Positions 1-10,834 of a DNA stretch of 64,000 bases are shown here, in pieces (position 1 is the stretch's first letter; each line of letters opens with the position of its first letter). The position numbers and the translations under genes are program-made. The stretch is taken from contig NC_052046.1 of assembly GCF_015832195.1 (NCBI RefSeq), positions 45,580,473 through 45,644,472 on the forward strand. Direction: 5' to 3'. The notes under the pieces are model-generated. The model was not told the origin of the DNA, searched no databases, and saw only the letters and a list, made by a program, of their open reading frames with translations. The stretch is from Motacilla alba alba (lineage: Eukaryota > Chordata > Aves > Passeriformes > Motacillidae).

Positions 1-330
1 TTTTGAAGCTAAATAAAAACAAGGCAGTCAGAGCAAAATTTGATGTTATAGAAGCAACGACATCTCATTGGTGGAGTCTGAAGTCCATTCTTGTCCCATC
101 AGACTAAGTTTAAAAGACCAGGAAGAGTAGTACTACAGCTCTAGGAGAATTAGCAACTTGTGGAATGAGAGGGTATATAAGGCTGGGAAGCAGGTTAAAA
201 ATAGCAGCAACCTCACCTAGGTCTTCTTCATTGTTAGCTTCTACACTTCAAAAGAAATCCCTGTAAATCTTCCTCATGAGAAAGAATCTAAGGAAAGAGA
301 AATTAGAAAGTTGCCTGCTGTGTTAATTAT
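1..330. other. unique AT-rich sequence, no gene seen
   Basis: I recognise no gene, RNA or repeat here. The stretch leads into the CR1 copy that follows. Its 3' part may be unrecognisable CR1 sequence, because the CR1 5' truncation point cannot be placed exactly. Confidence 0.5.
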
Positions 331-1914
331 GAGTTTGATCCCATGGAACTCTTTGAACTTCAGGACTGAGAGCTCATGGGTGAAAATTAGAGAACAAGTC
401 AACAAAGGAAATTTTGTCATTAGTGTCTACTACAGGCCATCTGATCAAGAAAAGAAGGGAGATGAGGAGTCCCTTTGTCAATCTCGGGAACCCTCCTGCT
501 TGCAGGGCCTGAGCCTGATAGGGGATTTAAACCAACTGTAACATCTGGCAAAGTGGTCCAACAAACTGCAAGTAGTCCAGGAAACAGCTGCATTGAGGAT
601 ATCTTTCTAGAATGGGTAATGGAGACTCCAACCATAGAACAATCATTGAGGGGTCTGTTGCTCACTAATGTAGAAAGACTTACGTGAAAGGTCAAGACTG
701 TAGGTAGTCTGGGCTGCAGTGATCATGCCCTGGTGAAATTTTGTCATTGCTAACAGCCAACACGGCTTCACTAAGGGGGAAATATACCTGACAAATTTGG
801 TGGCCTTCTACAGCGGGGTTAGAACATTTGTGGAGGCGGGAAGTGTGACTGATGTCACACTTGTCGACCTTGAACTGTACAAAGCATTTCACACAGTCCT
901 TCACGACATGGATTTGACAGGTAGAGCACTCAGTGGATAAGGAATTGGCTGGTTGATCTGGCTCACAGAGGTGTGGTCAATAGCTCTGTGTCCAGATGAA
1001 GAAAACTGATAATTGGTGCCCCTTAGGGGCCTGCATTGGGACCAATATTATCTAATATCATTCTCATTGACATGGACAGGGGGATCGAGGGCATCCTTAG
1101 CAAGTTGCTGCTGGCACCAAGCTGCATGGTGCAGTTGGCATGCTGTGGAGAAGGGATGCTCTCCAGAGGCTCCTGGATGGGCTGGAGATGCATTTGGATG
1201 TTAAACCAGGTAATTGCAAGGTCCTGCACCTGGGTCAGGGCAATCCCAATCACAAACACAGGTAGGGCAGAGAATGAATTGAGAGCAGCTGTGAGGAGAA
1301 GGATTTGAGGTAGCTGGTGGATTCAAAAATTAATATGAGCTGGTAATGGGCACTCACAGCTCAGGAAGCAAACCATGTCCTGGGATGCATCCAAAGCAGC
1401 ATGGCCAGCAGGGCTCTGATAAGAACCTGCCTGGACCAATGTGTCCAGTTCTGGGGTCTGCAGCACAGAAAAGATATAGTGGGTCCAGAGCAGTGCCAAG
1501 AATAAGATCAGAATATCCACCATTTGAGAACGGGCTGGGAGAGTTGGAGCTGTTCAGCCTGGAAGGGAGAAGGCTCCAGGGACATCTCAGAGCAGCTTTC
1601 CAGCACTCATAGGGGGACTACAGGAGGGGCTTTTTATCAGGGCATGAAGTGACAGGACAAAGGGTAATATATTTAAATGGACAAAGAGTAAGTTTAAATT
1701 AGCCACTAAGAAGAAATTTTTTTACTATGAGAGTGGTGAGGCACTGTAACTCTGCCCACAGAAGCTGTGGGTGCCCCTGAGAGAGTTCAAAGCCAGGTTG
1801 GATGTGGTTCTGAGCAACCTGGTCTAGAGGAAATTGTCCCTGACCATGACAGGCAGGGTGGAACGACATTGTTGTTAAAGTCCCTTCCTACCCAATGATT
1901 GAATGATTCTAGGA
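331..1914 (+). mobile_element. CR1 LINE, degenerate, with endonuclease and RT remnants
   Basis: This is an old non-LTR retrotransposon of the avian CR1 family in sense orientation. At about 361-540 a frame reads WVKIREQ, then VYYRPSDQ, then GDLNQ, which are the hallmarks of the CR1 apurinic-type endonuclease. At about 751-913 a frame reads [16 protein letters not shown] and KAFHTVLHD, matching the start of the reverse-transcriptase domain (usual form SQHGFRKG...LTNL...KAFDTV). From about 1010 to 1900 comes the familiar CR1 3' region (GLHWDQYYL for GSVLGPvLF, then tcagctggtgggtgcccc-type UTR text). It ends in a decayed octamer tail near 1890-1914 (tgattgaatgattcta). The frame is broken many times, and the space between the endonuclease and RT blocks is too short, so an internal deletion is inferred. 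It cannot be active. Confidence 0.85.
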
Positions 1915-2996
1915 GTCTAATTTCCTGCCAAAGTCAGAAGCAGATGCAGAGCACAGGCTCTACTTCCAAACCCAACCCATTCTGCTAGAAAACAAGAAAA
2001 CAAAATTGGACTCAAGTTCTTTTTGTTTCCCAGAAAAGATAAAACACTTGTGCTTAAGGCTCAATAAGGAGCAATAAGACCAAACAGGAATGGATTTCAG
2101 AGAAAAATTGCTCGTAGGCTGACATCCATACTGTATATGGTAGAGGAGTAATTGGTAGGGATCAACTGTAGTTTTGTTCCATGGATTACAGATTTAACTG
2201 TTGTGAACCTGCCAAAGTCACAAATATGCAGAGCAACTACTTTGTCATTGCTTTTTATCTACCGTTTTTCAGCACAGGTAGACTTTGAGAATGAAGGAGG
2301 AGTTTCCATAGAACTTCCACTACCCACTCACATGGGCACATGTCAATAATAGCCAACAATATGTCAATAAGATTAAATAAATCCAGGAAATACTAGGAGA
2401 AATTTTACAAATTTTTATTGCTCTACAATGTTTATGTTTAGTTTTAGTGGATTAAGTAGCAAAACACGCATTTTTGAATAATCATGTAGCCATGCTAATA
2501 CTCATAGCAAAAAGGGCAAATGATGTTTGTATCTGAAATAAAGCTAGGCTTTGACAAGGGGCTTTTATGTACAATGCAGTGGTAATACAAATAATGGAGT
2601 GGAGTTAATTATCACTCAGCACAGCTGCAGATTTAGATACTTATTCCTAATAGCCTCTAGTTCATACACATTTTACAAACTTAACTGCATCTTCCAAATT
2701 TTCAAAGATATGTCTGATTAGGAGATGAGATCACAAGCCTAGCAGGCTATTTAAAAACAAATCAATCTCCATTTTTTAAAAATTATAAATTCTCTTTATT
2801 CTTTAAACAAATATCTTACAATCATGAGGAAAGGATGGTAGAAAGAATTCTAATTTTTCAAAGTTCAACCCTCTTTTAATGTTACTGTCATGATTCCTTT
2901 TCCTAGGGATTTTCACACCACTTAACATGCTTACATAATCCTTCTAGGTCAAAGTCAGTTATAATTTTTCTGCAGTAAATTCTTAAGAGTTAGTCC
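1915..2996. other. unique intergenic or intronic sequence
   Basis: I see no gene or repeat. A good-looking splice acceptor (gttctttttgtttcccag, ending near 2034) is followed by early stops in all three frames, so it is not supported as a coding exon. Confidence 0.5.
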
Positions 2997-3002
2997 CTGC
3001 CC
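2997..3002. repeat. left copy of putative 6-bp target-site duplication
   Basis: ctgccc directly abuts the 3' end of the minus-strand LTR and is repeated exactly at 3627-3632. Exact match and position are seen; the origin by integration is inferred. Confidence 0.6.
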
Positions 3003-3626
3003 TCTCAGGATTTCTGCTGGTCAAGATGACCCTGAGATGCGTTAGAAAGTCTCTTTTCCCAGCCCAGCAGTCGAAGAAGGAGTCAGAACTCATCAGCTGT
3101 GGTTTCCAAGGTTATCTATTTTCTCTTATCTCTTACACTCTTTCTCTGGCCTACTGAGGTCTGTTCAGCAGGTCAGTCCGAGGCCCACTGCCTGCCCTTG
3201 GGCTGGTGTCAACATTTTATACTAAAAGCTACGTGTAATTTATTTACAATTATTTTCCAATAGCTATCACCTCTGTTAGACAGTCTCTACTCTAAACCAA
3301 TCCAGAAGTGCCAGCATCACACAGAACATGGAGGCTAGGAAGGAGAAGGAAGAAGGACAGGGCACACCCAAATTCCTCCGTCTTAGGACCCCAAACCTCC
3401 ATTCTAAAAACCTTAAAATTCTACTTTTTCACCCTGTGACAACTAACTATTATTTTACTTAAACTCTCCTGACTTGCAATTCTTCATACAAAGCTGGTAA
3501 TTTGCTCCATGGGTCAAATCAAAATCAAAGTCACAGGTGCCTTTGGCTGCATGCCAGGGTCTCAGAGCCCCCTTTCAGGGGCTCAAGCCATCCAGGACAG
3601 TCAAAGTGATGTCCTGGGTTCCGACA
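3003..3626 (-). mobile_element. solo LTR of an endogenous retrovirus (ERVK-like by TSD)
   Basis: Read on the minus strand, this is a complete LTR beginning TGTCGGAACCCAGG. I recognise the type as a common songbird LTR. A TATA-like motif (TATAAAATG on the minus strand, at about 3215-3223) lies about two thirds of the way along. The hexamer ctgccc occurs on both flanks, at 2997-3002 and 3627-3632. That fits the 6-bp target-site duplication made by betaretrovirus-like (ERVK) integrases. With those bounds the 3' end reads ...CCTGAGA and not the canonical ...CA, so either the terminal dinucleotide is lost or the boundary is a few bases off. No gag, pol or env sequence adjoins, so it is a solo LTR. 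Short open frames inside it, such as the plus-strand one from 3509, are antisense artefacts. Confidence 0.8.
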
Positions 3627-3632
3627 CTGCCC
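3627..3632. repeat. right copy of putative 6-bp target-site duplication
   Basis: ctgccc directly follows the TG terminus of the minus-strand LTR (the ca at 3625-3626 on the plus strand) and matches 2997-3002. Confidence 0.6.
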
Positions 3633-6420
3633 CATTAAAAATCAATAGCAAAACTTTATTTACTCATCTGGGCTTAGATTTTCATCCGAGTTTCCTTTAC
3701 TTACATCTGTTGGAGGCACATCAGATTTAAAATCAGGTAACCAGAAGCAACTTAGCAGTTGTAGAAATGAACAGGTATCTGTGGTCATATGCAGTGTGTA
3801 CATTCTGCAGTTCATACTGTAATAGCATTTTACTATTTCGTTGAATGTCATTAAATGTCACCTTTTTTAACAACACAGAATATAGTCAATTTAAAATTTG
3901 AAAGAGCCACTTACACAATTAACAACATGAATTAATCCATACATTCATTATGTGCCAAACGTGATCATAATTTTCACTATTTAAACACATTATTTATTAA
4001 ATAAGATCTCTTGGGGAAAAAACAATCACTGATGTAAAATATGTGATAGCTACACCTGAAATATATTTGCAAAATTTTAAGAACTGCTTATGCTTCAGAC
4101 AAATGAAGTTCCACAGGAAGAGACTGAAATTATAAAAGGTCATCCTCTGATTGCTACTAGGCCATCTACTTACTGCAATACTTGTACTAGCTTCAAGATA
4201 GATTAACATAAACCAAATAAAATTACCTGCAAATTTAGTAACTTGATACTCTGTTTTTAACCTTATTTGCAAGATTCATCTCATATTTGTTAAGCTTGTA
4301 AAGATAATTAGAGAGAGACAGAAACACTGATAGATTGAGAGTGAGAGATAACACATTGGCCCTCTGGGAGCAGGAGAAGAGGCAAAAAAAAAGCACTGCC
4401 TAAAAATTTGTTCTACTTAGCTCTTTCTGGTTCATGGTATACTCATCAACAAATATCAGAAAGTGCATTCTATTGCCTGGTTACTCACCTACTGTTACTG
4501 TGGTTGCTTCTGTGTGAAAACTATTGCAGAGCATTTTCTACTTGCTAACAGTGATCCTATGATACAAACAAGCCACAAACTGCCAACCTTTTCTTTCAGT
4601 GTTAATTCCATCTGTTTTTATTTCACATTTTCCACACTATACTTTTATTGTATGAGATCAAGCTACTTCAGCACAGTAGCAATGGGGTGGTTGAGAAAAA
4701 AATTAGAAACGTCTAAAACATAGCAACAGTTTTGGGCTTTACTGAATGTAAGAATCAAGTTGTTAAACATCCTGGTGAAAAATTTTCTAAAATAATTGAG
4801 AGAGGAAAAAGAAATCCCATTGCAAAGCAGGAAAACAGAAGGAAAATTTTAACTTCCACTCAAGCTCCAGTAAGAACAAAAAAGTAAGAACTAACAATTT
4901 TTTATGCCCCTTGGGTTTGGTATGAAGTTCTATCAACACACAAATGAGAAAAAGTAATTTCTCTGCAAAATCCTGAATATACCCCTTATACATTTCTTTT
5001 TCCTATCAAAAATAGTAATTGGTTTTATGGTCTTTATTTATCGTATCAATCTTTTCTTTTACCCCAGGCAATAGATAAAGTAATTTCAATGATGAGAGTA
5101 GAAGGAATTCAGGGCTTTTTTCTCTAGCTATCAAATTTTGGAGTCCTTATTGAAAACCTTATGAAATAGTTTTACATATTTTTAAAGTGATATTTATCAT
5201 CTGTCCATTGTCTTTTTTGCTACAATATTGTTCAAAGAGAAATATCCTCCTCTGATGCAAAAATAGCTGTTAATTCCTAAAGTGGCTAGTCTCATTCAAG
5301 ATTTATGACAGCTCAAAACATGAAGGAGACACAGTGTGCATATTCCCCAGGTAGCCACATCCAAGAGTGCTCCTAATTATGGCCAGAACTTTAAATTTTT
5401 TTCTCAAACACATCACACCCAGCATCCAGAACATTCAGGAAAGGATGAGAAAAAACAAAGTGATACCCACAGGAATGTGTCAATGCCAGCAAGGGAAAAC
5501 AGTGATAATCATGTTCAGTAAGGAAAAGGTAGGGGAAATCTGTGGGCAATATTCCTATTTCAAATCAGATATTTCAATATCAGCTTCCCTGGTCACAGGT
5601 AAGAAGATTGGTAACGCTGCTTTTCCTGTTGCCACTAAAGCCAAGGATTCAGGAAAGATCTGGCAGCAAAGATCAGTAAAAAGGCATGTAACTTGGAGTT
5701 TACAAATATCCTTCAAATGTGAAGTGAAATCAGATACTTAGGAAAAGGCACATATATCAAAAGGAAAAAAAGCTACACAGATAAACAATCTGTCTGGCAT
5801 TTATGAAGTACAGCTTCCAAAATTATCCACCACTTTTGAAATCATGTTCAAATACCAGCAAATGCTGAACACAAAAATCAATAATCCACAAAGACATGAT
5901 CATACCTGTATTAAATGCATGCCTGAAAAAATCAGGAAGTCAAAAGCTTATAGATCATGATCTTTCACTACATCATCCACATAAACTTGCCACAAACTTC
6001 TCTTTATTTCTCCACAAAAACAAGGAGTTTTTCCTTGGCAAAATAGCAGCAATGCATCTATATAATATGCATATTTAAGAAAGTACAGTGTTCTACCATC
6101 ACTATCACAAAATTTCCATGTATTCTGTTTTCTAAATGTTTTACTTGACTAAAATAAACTGTCCTTTACTTAGGCTGATTCACGAAGCAACTGAAATCCA
6201 ATCTTGTTTTCATATTTCCTGCAAGTCCTAAATGGACTATCATTCACAATCAGAGACGAGTGCAATGTTAACAGCTTCTCTTAACATAAATCTGCAGCAT
6301 TATTTGAGATACAGCACTGCCCTCAGAGGAGAAAAAAAACAACCCCAAATCAAAACACAAATCATCTGCCTCCAGCATTTGGAAGAAGAAAGGGAATACT
6401 GCTGTAATCAATATTCTTAC
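3633..6420. other. unique AT-rich sequence, no recognised gene
   Basis: I identify no repeat and no known gene. Open frames of 60-124 codons occur here, for example plus strand 5367-5741, but none resembles a known protein and none is framed by convincing splice sites. One strong acceptor (cttttcttttaccccag, ending 5067) opens onto a 19-codon frame with a stop at 5125-5127. This is noted separately as a weak exon candidate. Confidence 0.5.
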
Positions 6421-6632
6421 CAGTTGCTATAGTAATGCCTGGCAAAAACACTGCATGAGAAATCTCCCTGAGAGTTTGGGAGATGGTCTTTACTCCTTGG
6501 CGTAATTGCTCCTTTGGTGATGCTTCTTGCCTCTTCGTTTGACGGTGGCAGTTTTATGGCAAGACAACTGTAATGACTGAGTGGAATTACTAACTCAGAA
6601 ATTGTCCTGTACAGGAGTTGAGGATATCCAGT
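6421..6632 (-). other. candidate internal coding exon, unknown protein
   Basis: On the minus strand a strong acceptor (ccctcttctcacttttgcag, ending at 6633) opens a 212-nt segment that closes with a good donor (CAACTG|gtaaga, at 6420-6419). One frame is open throughout: acceptor phase 0, donor phase 2, about 70 codons. It begins TGYPQLLYRTISEL, runs through SNEEARSITKGAITPRSKD and ends near FARHYYSN. The segment has CpG sites (ttcgtttgacgg, ggcgta) and a higher GC than its surroundings. I do not recognise the protein. It lies downstream (in minus-strand order) of two other minus-strand open segments at 8815-8383 and 7847-7545, so a single minus-strand transcript is possible. A lncRNA exon or chance are the alternatives. 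Confidence 0.3.
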
Positions 6633-7343
6633 CTGCAAAAGTGAGAAGAGGGCATTTCAGAGTATCACTTTTTATGAGCTTCTTCTTATTACTGTTTTTT
6701 ACCCTGACCACTGTTTTGGCCCACACATCCTTGTCTTCTCTTTAATATGAGCCCCAGGATTCATTAGGCTCAATGTCACATCAGTTACTTTGGCTTGGCT
6801 TCTTTCTAAAGAGATAGTTCCTGACAGTTCAGGTCACTGTCCCATCCAGTCACGAAGTCACACAATGTTAGCCATGGCATACAGCAAAAAGTTTGATCTT
6901 GAGGAAGGAGTGGGAAATGGAAAACAGAGGAAGAATACCCTTTCTTGGCAGCACATCCTGGCGTTTTCTTAAGTCACATAGCTACAGCTTTTGAGTGCCT
7001 CTCTGGATCCCAGAACATGAAAGTTTATTCCATGTGTGCACAATGCTTTTAACATTTCAGGATCCTACCTGTCACATGTAATGAAAATAGGTCTTAATAA
7101 TGCTGTGTGCACACACAGAGCTTGAAAGACAGTGACTTAGAGTTCTATAGAACTTATGGGCTGAAACTAAAAATATAATTATAGTCACTGACAGCCTACT
7201 GTAAGCATTAAACATGAGACTGAGAAAAGTAGGGAATAGGTGTAATATTAGAACAGTTCTGAGACATTAGCATCTGCCGTCTGCCTTCTTGCATTACACA
7301 GTATTAGCTACACTATGCGAGGCATTTGCTGTTTCCATTGCAG
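6633..7343. other. unique sequence between exon candidates
   Basis: No gene or repeat is recognised. If the minus-strand candidates at 6421-6632 and 7545-7847 belong together, this would be intron. Confidence 0.45.
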
Positions 7344-7447
7344 ATATTTGTGTGCCAGAGGAGACTTGTGTAATGGACTGTCCAAAAGACAAAGTAACAT
7401 GTCACTATGACTATTTTTGTATTAAGAAGGTCTGGTCTCTTTTCTAA
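7344..7447 (+). other. short cysteine-rich open frame behind a splice acceptor
   Basis: A credible acceptor (tttgctgtttccattgcag, ending 7343) opens a frame that starts at 7346 and reads ICVPEETCVMDCPKDKV, then TCHYDYFCIKK, stopping at 7445-7447. The five cysteines are spaced C-x6-C-x3-C-x6-C-x5-C. The central part resembles the C-x3-C-x5-C-x5-CC core of WAP (four-disulfide core) domains. However, the CC pair is CI, one spacer is a residue longer and the last cysteines are missing. The acceptor phase (two bases before the first full codon) is what WAP exons, usually flanked by phase-1 introns, would show. A weak donor (aagaag|gtctgg, 7430) also exists. It may be a decayed domain exon, a terminal exon or chance. 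No partner exon was found nearby on the plus strand. Confidence 0.2.
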
Positions 7448-7544
7448 AAAAGACATTTTATTTGAACATCTATTAAGAAGAATGCTTTAAAAAAATTGTA
7501 TAAATCATAAGATAAATAAGTCCAATTAACCAAATGAAATTAAT

Positions 7545-7847
7545 TAAAGGTAGAGATGTATAAACCAACTCCTTTTATGTTGCATATGAGAACTAGAACA
7601 GGATGCTAAAACCAGAATTCCATTAACTGGAAATAGTCTTACAATCTTTGATTCCCTGCATACATGAAGAAAAGTATCTAGAAACTCACTATGAATGTTT
7701 GAAAAGTGACTTGCAAATCCCCAAATTATGAATTTGAAGATCAGCAGTAGAATCAGCCTACTAACTGAAGAGTTTAAAAGGCTTTCAGCTATGCTAGCAC
7801 CATTGTAGAAAGGCTGGTCTGGCAGCCATTTAGCTCTATCTAAGCAA
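7545..7847 (-). other. candidate exon with about 100-codon open frame, unknown protein
   Basis: On the minus strand a long pyrimidine tract and acceptor (cctccttctcttctgttctag, ending at 7848) opens a 100-codon frame that stops at 7547-7545. The frame begins CLDRAKWLPDQPFYNGAS and contains a hydrophobic run (LILLLIFKFIIWGF, about residues 31-44). Later come FLDTFLHVCRESK and a C-terminal end HKRSWFIHLYL. There is no ATG near the acceptor, so it would be an internal or last exon. I do not recognise it. A run this long is unusual for AT-rich noncoding DNA but not decisive. It sits between two other minus-strand open segments (8815-8383 and 6632-6421). Confidence 0.25.
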
Positions 7848-8382
7848 CTAGAACAGAAGAGAAGGAGGCAAAAGGGGAATTATACTCACTTTTTAAGACT
7901 TTTTTTTTTTAATTTACAGCTTAGAGTACCTTATTCACTGTGATTTTTTGCCTTTATCAATACAGAAGAAAGTCTCACCTTTCACATAGTTCTGGGTATT
8001 TTTCATCTACCTGCCAACAGTCTGAAAGCAAAATGCTCTGGTAACACTTTCAGGGTTTCAACTACATGATTAGTTATTTGACAACTTCAGCAGTAGGAGT
8101 TGAATACTGGTATGGTTGAAAAATCCTGTTGTCCAAGGTTAAATTTCAGTGGCAGCAGCAGAGTCAGAAAAGCTCAAAAAATTACCTAGGAATGCAGTTA
8201 AAAATAGACTGCTTTAAATAGACTAGTCAGACTTTGAGCCATTCCATTAGTATCACATATATATGCAGGGTGGCTCTAGAGAAATTATCTGTATGAGGCA
8301 GGAGGTGCCAAGGCCAGGTATAAGTAACAATTTAAACAGAAGAAGACCTCTGATGTGAACAGCATCTTCTGATTGTAACATA

Positions 8383-8815
8383 TTATATGAGTAAGTCCTC
8401 AATAACATAATTCTTCATCCAAATATAGACAAGAAAACTTCTGATGTTTCTCTCTCTCTCTCTCTGACACACATGCATGAACAAACCAAAACAATTCTGA
8501 AGAAAGTCATCTTGAAAAACTAAATACAATATTTGAGAATTCACACAAAATAAGTTATGATGTAATGCCTGGGGAAGTGTCCACGACAAATTTTGAGGAA
8601 AAAGTGATGATCTTTGTCGTGAGTGAAATTGCCGAGATGCATCTGTTTGAGAGATACACTGGGCTGGGAACCTCCCAAAGCAATCACCAGTAATTGTCAG
8701 TCCTGTAGGATTCTCTCTGCCTGAGTACACCCTCCCTGCCCACAGCCTGTTGTCATGGAAATCACTGTTCTCTTGTGCTGTAGGAATTGTCTGACAGCTG
8801 ACCTATCATTTGAAT
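8383..8815 (-). other. about 140-codon minus-strand open frame, unknown protein
   Basis: A continuous minus-strand frame runs from about 8810 to 8383. It reads through VSCQTIPTAQENSDFHDN and SGRENPTGLTITGDCFG into SQTDASRQFHSRQRSS and LSWTLPQALHHNLFC. It then crosses the (TC)n microsatellite at 8449-8465, translated as QRERER. The 5' two thirds (8560-8815) is richer in GC and CpG than its surroundings (ctcggc, cacgac, gtcgtgg). The first in-frame ATG lies well inside. No splice acceptor of quality sits at its 5' edge, so an exon boundary is uncertain. I do not recognise a domain. Part of it may be a conserved noncoding element and not coding sequence. Confidence 0.2.
8449..8465. repeat. (TC)n microsatellite
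   Basis: An uninterrupted TC dinucleotide run of about eight units. Confidence 0.9.
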
Positions 8816-10489
8816 CTGCAATTTTCCCACCCCTGGGGAATGCTGTTCACTCTCACCTCCAGATCCTGGGCATTAAACTCTATATTATGACCCTGGAGTC
8901 ATGTCTGCTTTTTACTTTGTTTTTCTGCCACGCCAAAGAGATGTTGGCAAAGAGGAACAGATAACATTTTAAACAGGCAGGGAACTGAGGTTCTGTGAAC
9001 ACTGACTGAAATTCTGAGGCAGCAGGCATACTGATAATGAGGAAGAAATATATACATATTATTAACACAAAAGCCCAATGGGTTCAGTCATGCCTTTGGA
9101 AATAGTAGACCTTATCTTTATTCATTTTTACTCCTAAGTAGCTGACAGAGTGCATAGTAAATTTCCTATACAGCTACATTAAGAAAATAATAAATTTAGG
9201 TATTCAAATTTTACAAGAAGTGATTCTTGCTCTAAAGCAGCTGTTACTGTCATGTAATAAAACAGTACATTAAATAGTCCTCACATCCTCCAGCCTTCTA
9301 AATTTCTGATCCAAGCAACGATAATTCCACTAAACCCTAAGCAGTCCTTGAAAGGTCTCATGTGAAAATAAAAGAAATATTTGCAAAAGTTTAACAGGAA
9401 TGTTGATTTCTGCAAGGAATTTACAAATGGGAAAATTACAGCCCTCTGTCCTGACCCCACAACACTTATCTCTGGCTGCAGTAGAAGGCACCAGATGGAT
9501 GGCATTGCTTGACCTCGCTTGGCCATACAGAACATTTAGATGGCCCCAAAACTCCCAGTATTTTCACTGTTGACTTTTCGTCTGTCTTGCTTCCCTAGAA
9601 TCTGTAACATAATTATATCATCTGCTCTTCCTGAAACCTGGGGTGGCATTTGTTAAGTGGCCAGTAGCAATTTTCACGTCTTAGGAATTTCCACTTCTGT
9701 GGTATTAAGTGGATTAAGTTGCACTCCATGGAGATTCAACATTTTTTCAGACTGTTTAGACTAGCTATACTTGAAATTCAAGCCAGACAGCCACTGAGTT
9801 TCAGGTGTGGAGTTAATGATGTTAAAGTACAGCTGAATATTTTGGTAACAAGTTCTAAAAGAGGATCAAGAACATTTCAATAGAACAGGAACTATCAAAA
9901 TACTCCTATCTTAGATCAGTTTTATGAGATTAGCTGTTCTCAGGAAATTTTTGCCATTGTAAAAAAACAATAGTTCCTGTTATTCATGCTTGCATCGCAA
10001 AAGGAGATGGGGGGCTGGGGGTGGGGGAGAGAGTTATGACCAAAAATTCTTCAGTAATGCAAAAAATCATAGCTATTTATGCAGTGACCCCATCAAAATC
10101 CAAAAGTGATTGTGAACAAAGCTATAATTTCAGTTTCTCATTTACAACTTGTCTCTTTCCTCTATTTAGCTGAAATATTTTGTTAAAATGCAGAACTATT
10201 CTTTAAATTAAGCAATTTAATTCCAAATTCTTCCAACAGTTAACATAACTGAATAAAGAGTAGCCATTTCTTTTAAAGCCCAGTAAAAGTACTGACAGTT
10301 TAGCCTTGATGTTTTCATTATTTAGGTAAAAAACATAGAGAAAAAGTCTCAAAAAGAGAGTAGTAACTGTACCACTTAAAATAAAGAATTTTACTTTAGC
10401 GCAGGAAAGTGATAATTATTCATCTTTATAAACTTCCAACTCAAAAATTTTGAAAAAACTTTAAATTAAAGTGATTTCTGCTATAGAAG
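8816..10489. other. unique sequence with a G-rich patch
   Basis: I see no gene or transposon. At 10003-10028 the plus strand carries three G runs of five or six bases separated by one or two bases, with a preceding GG. This is a possible imperfect G-quadruplex. Confidence 0.5.
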
Positions 10490-10834
10490 GGAGGACGCCT
10501 TATAGCACTTTCGTATACCAGGGTGGGGTCTACAAGACAGCTGAAGAGCAACTTTTCACAAAGGCATGGAGTAATAGGAGAAGGGCCTTAAAATGAGGGA
10601 GGGTAGATTTAGATTAGATATTGGAAAGAATTTCCTCATTGTGAGGGTGGCGAGGCACTGCAACAGGTTTCCAGAGAAATTGTGGATGCCCCAGCCCTGG
10701 ACGTGTTTAAGGCCAAGTTTGATGTGGCTCTGAGAAACCTGGTGTAGTAAAAGGTGCCACTGCCTATAGCAGGGAAGTGAAACTAGATGGTTGCTAAGGT
10801 TCCTTCCAACCAAAACATTTTATGATTCCCTGAT
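10490..10834 (+). mobile_element. CR1 LINE 3' end fragment
   Basis: About 345 bp of the CR1 3' end in sense orientation. It includes the conserved UTR phrases ggaaagaatttcctcattgt, gagggtggcgaggcactg, aaattgtggatgcccc and ctaaggttccttccaac. It ends in the octamer-type tail ttttatgattccctgatt. The copy is heavily 5'-truncated, as is usual for CR1, and has no coding capacity. Confidence 0.92.

Noticed and set aside
2014..2100. Strong acceptor gttctttttgtttcccag
   Set aside because: All three frames behind it stop early and no donor follows at a plausible distance.
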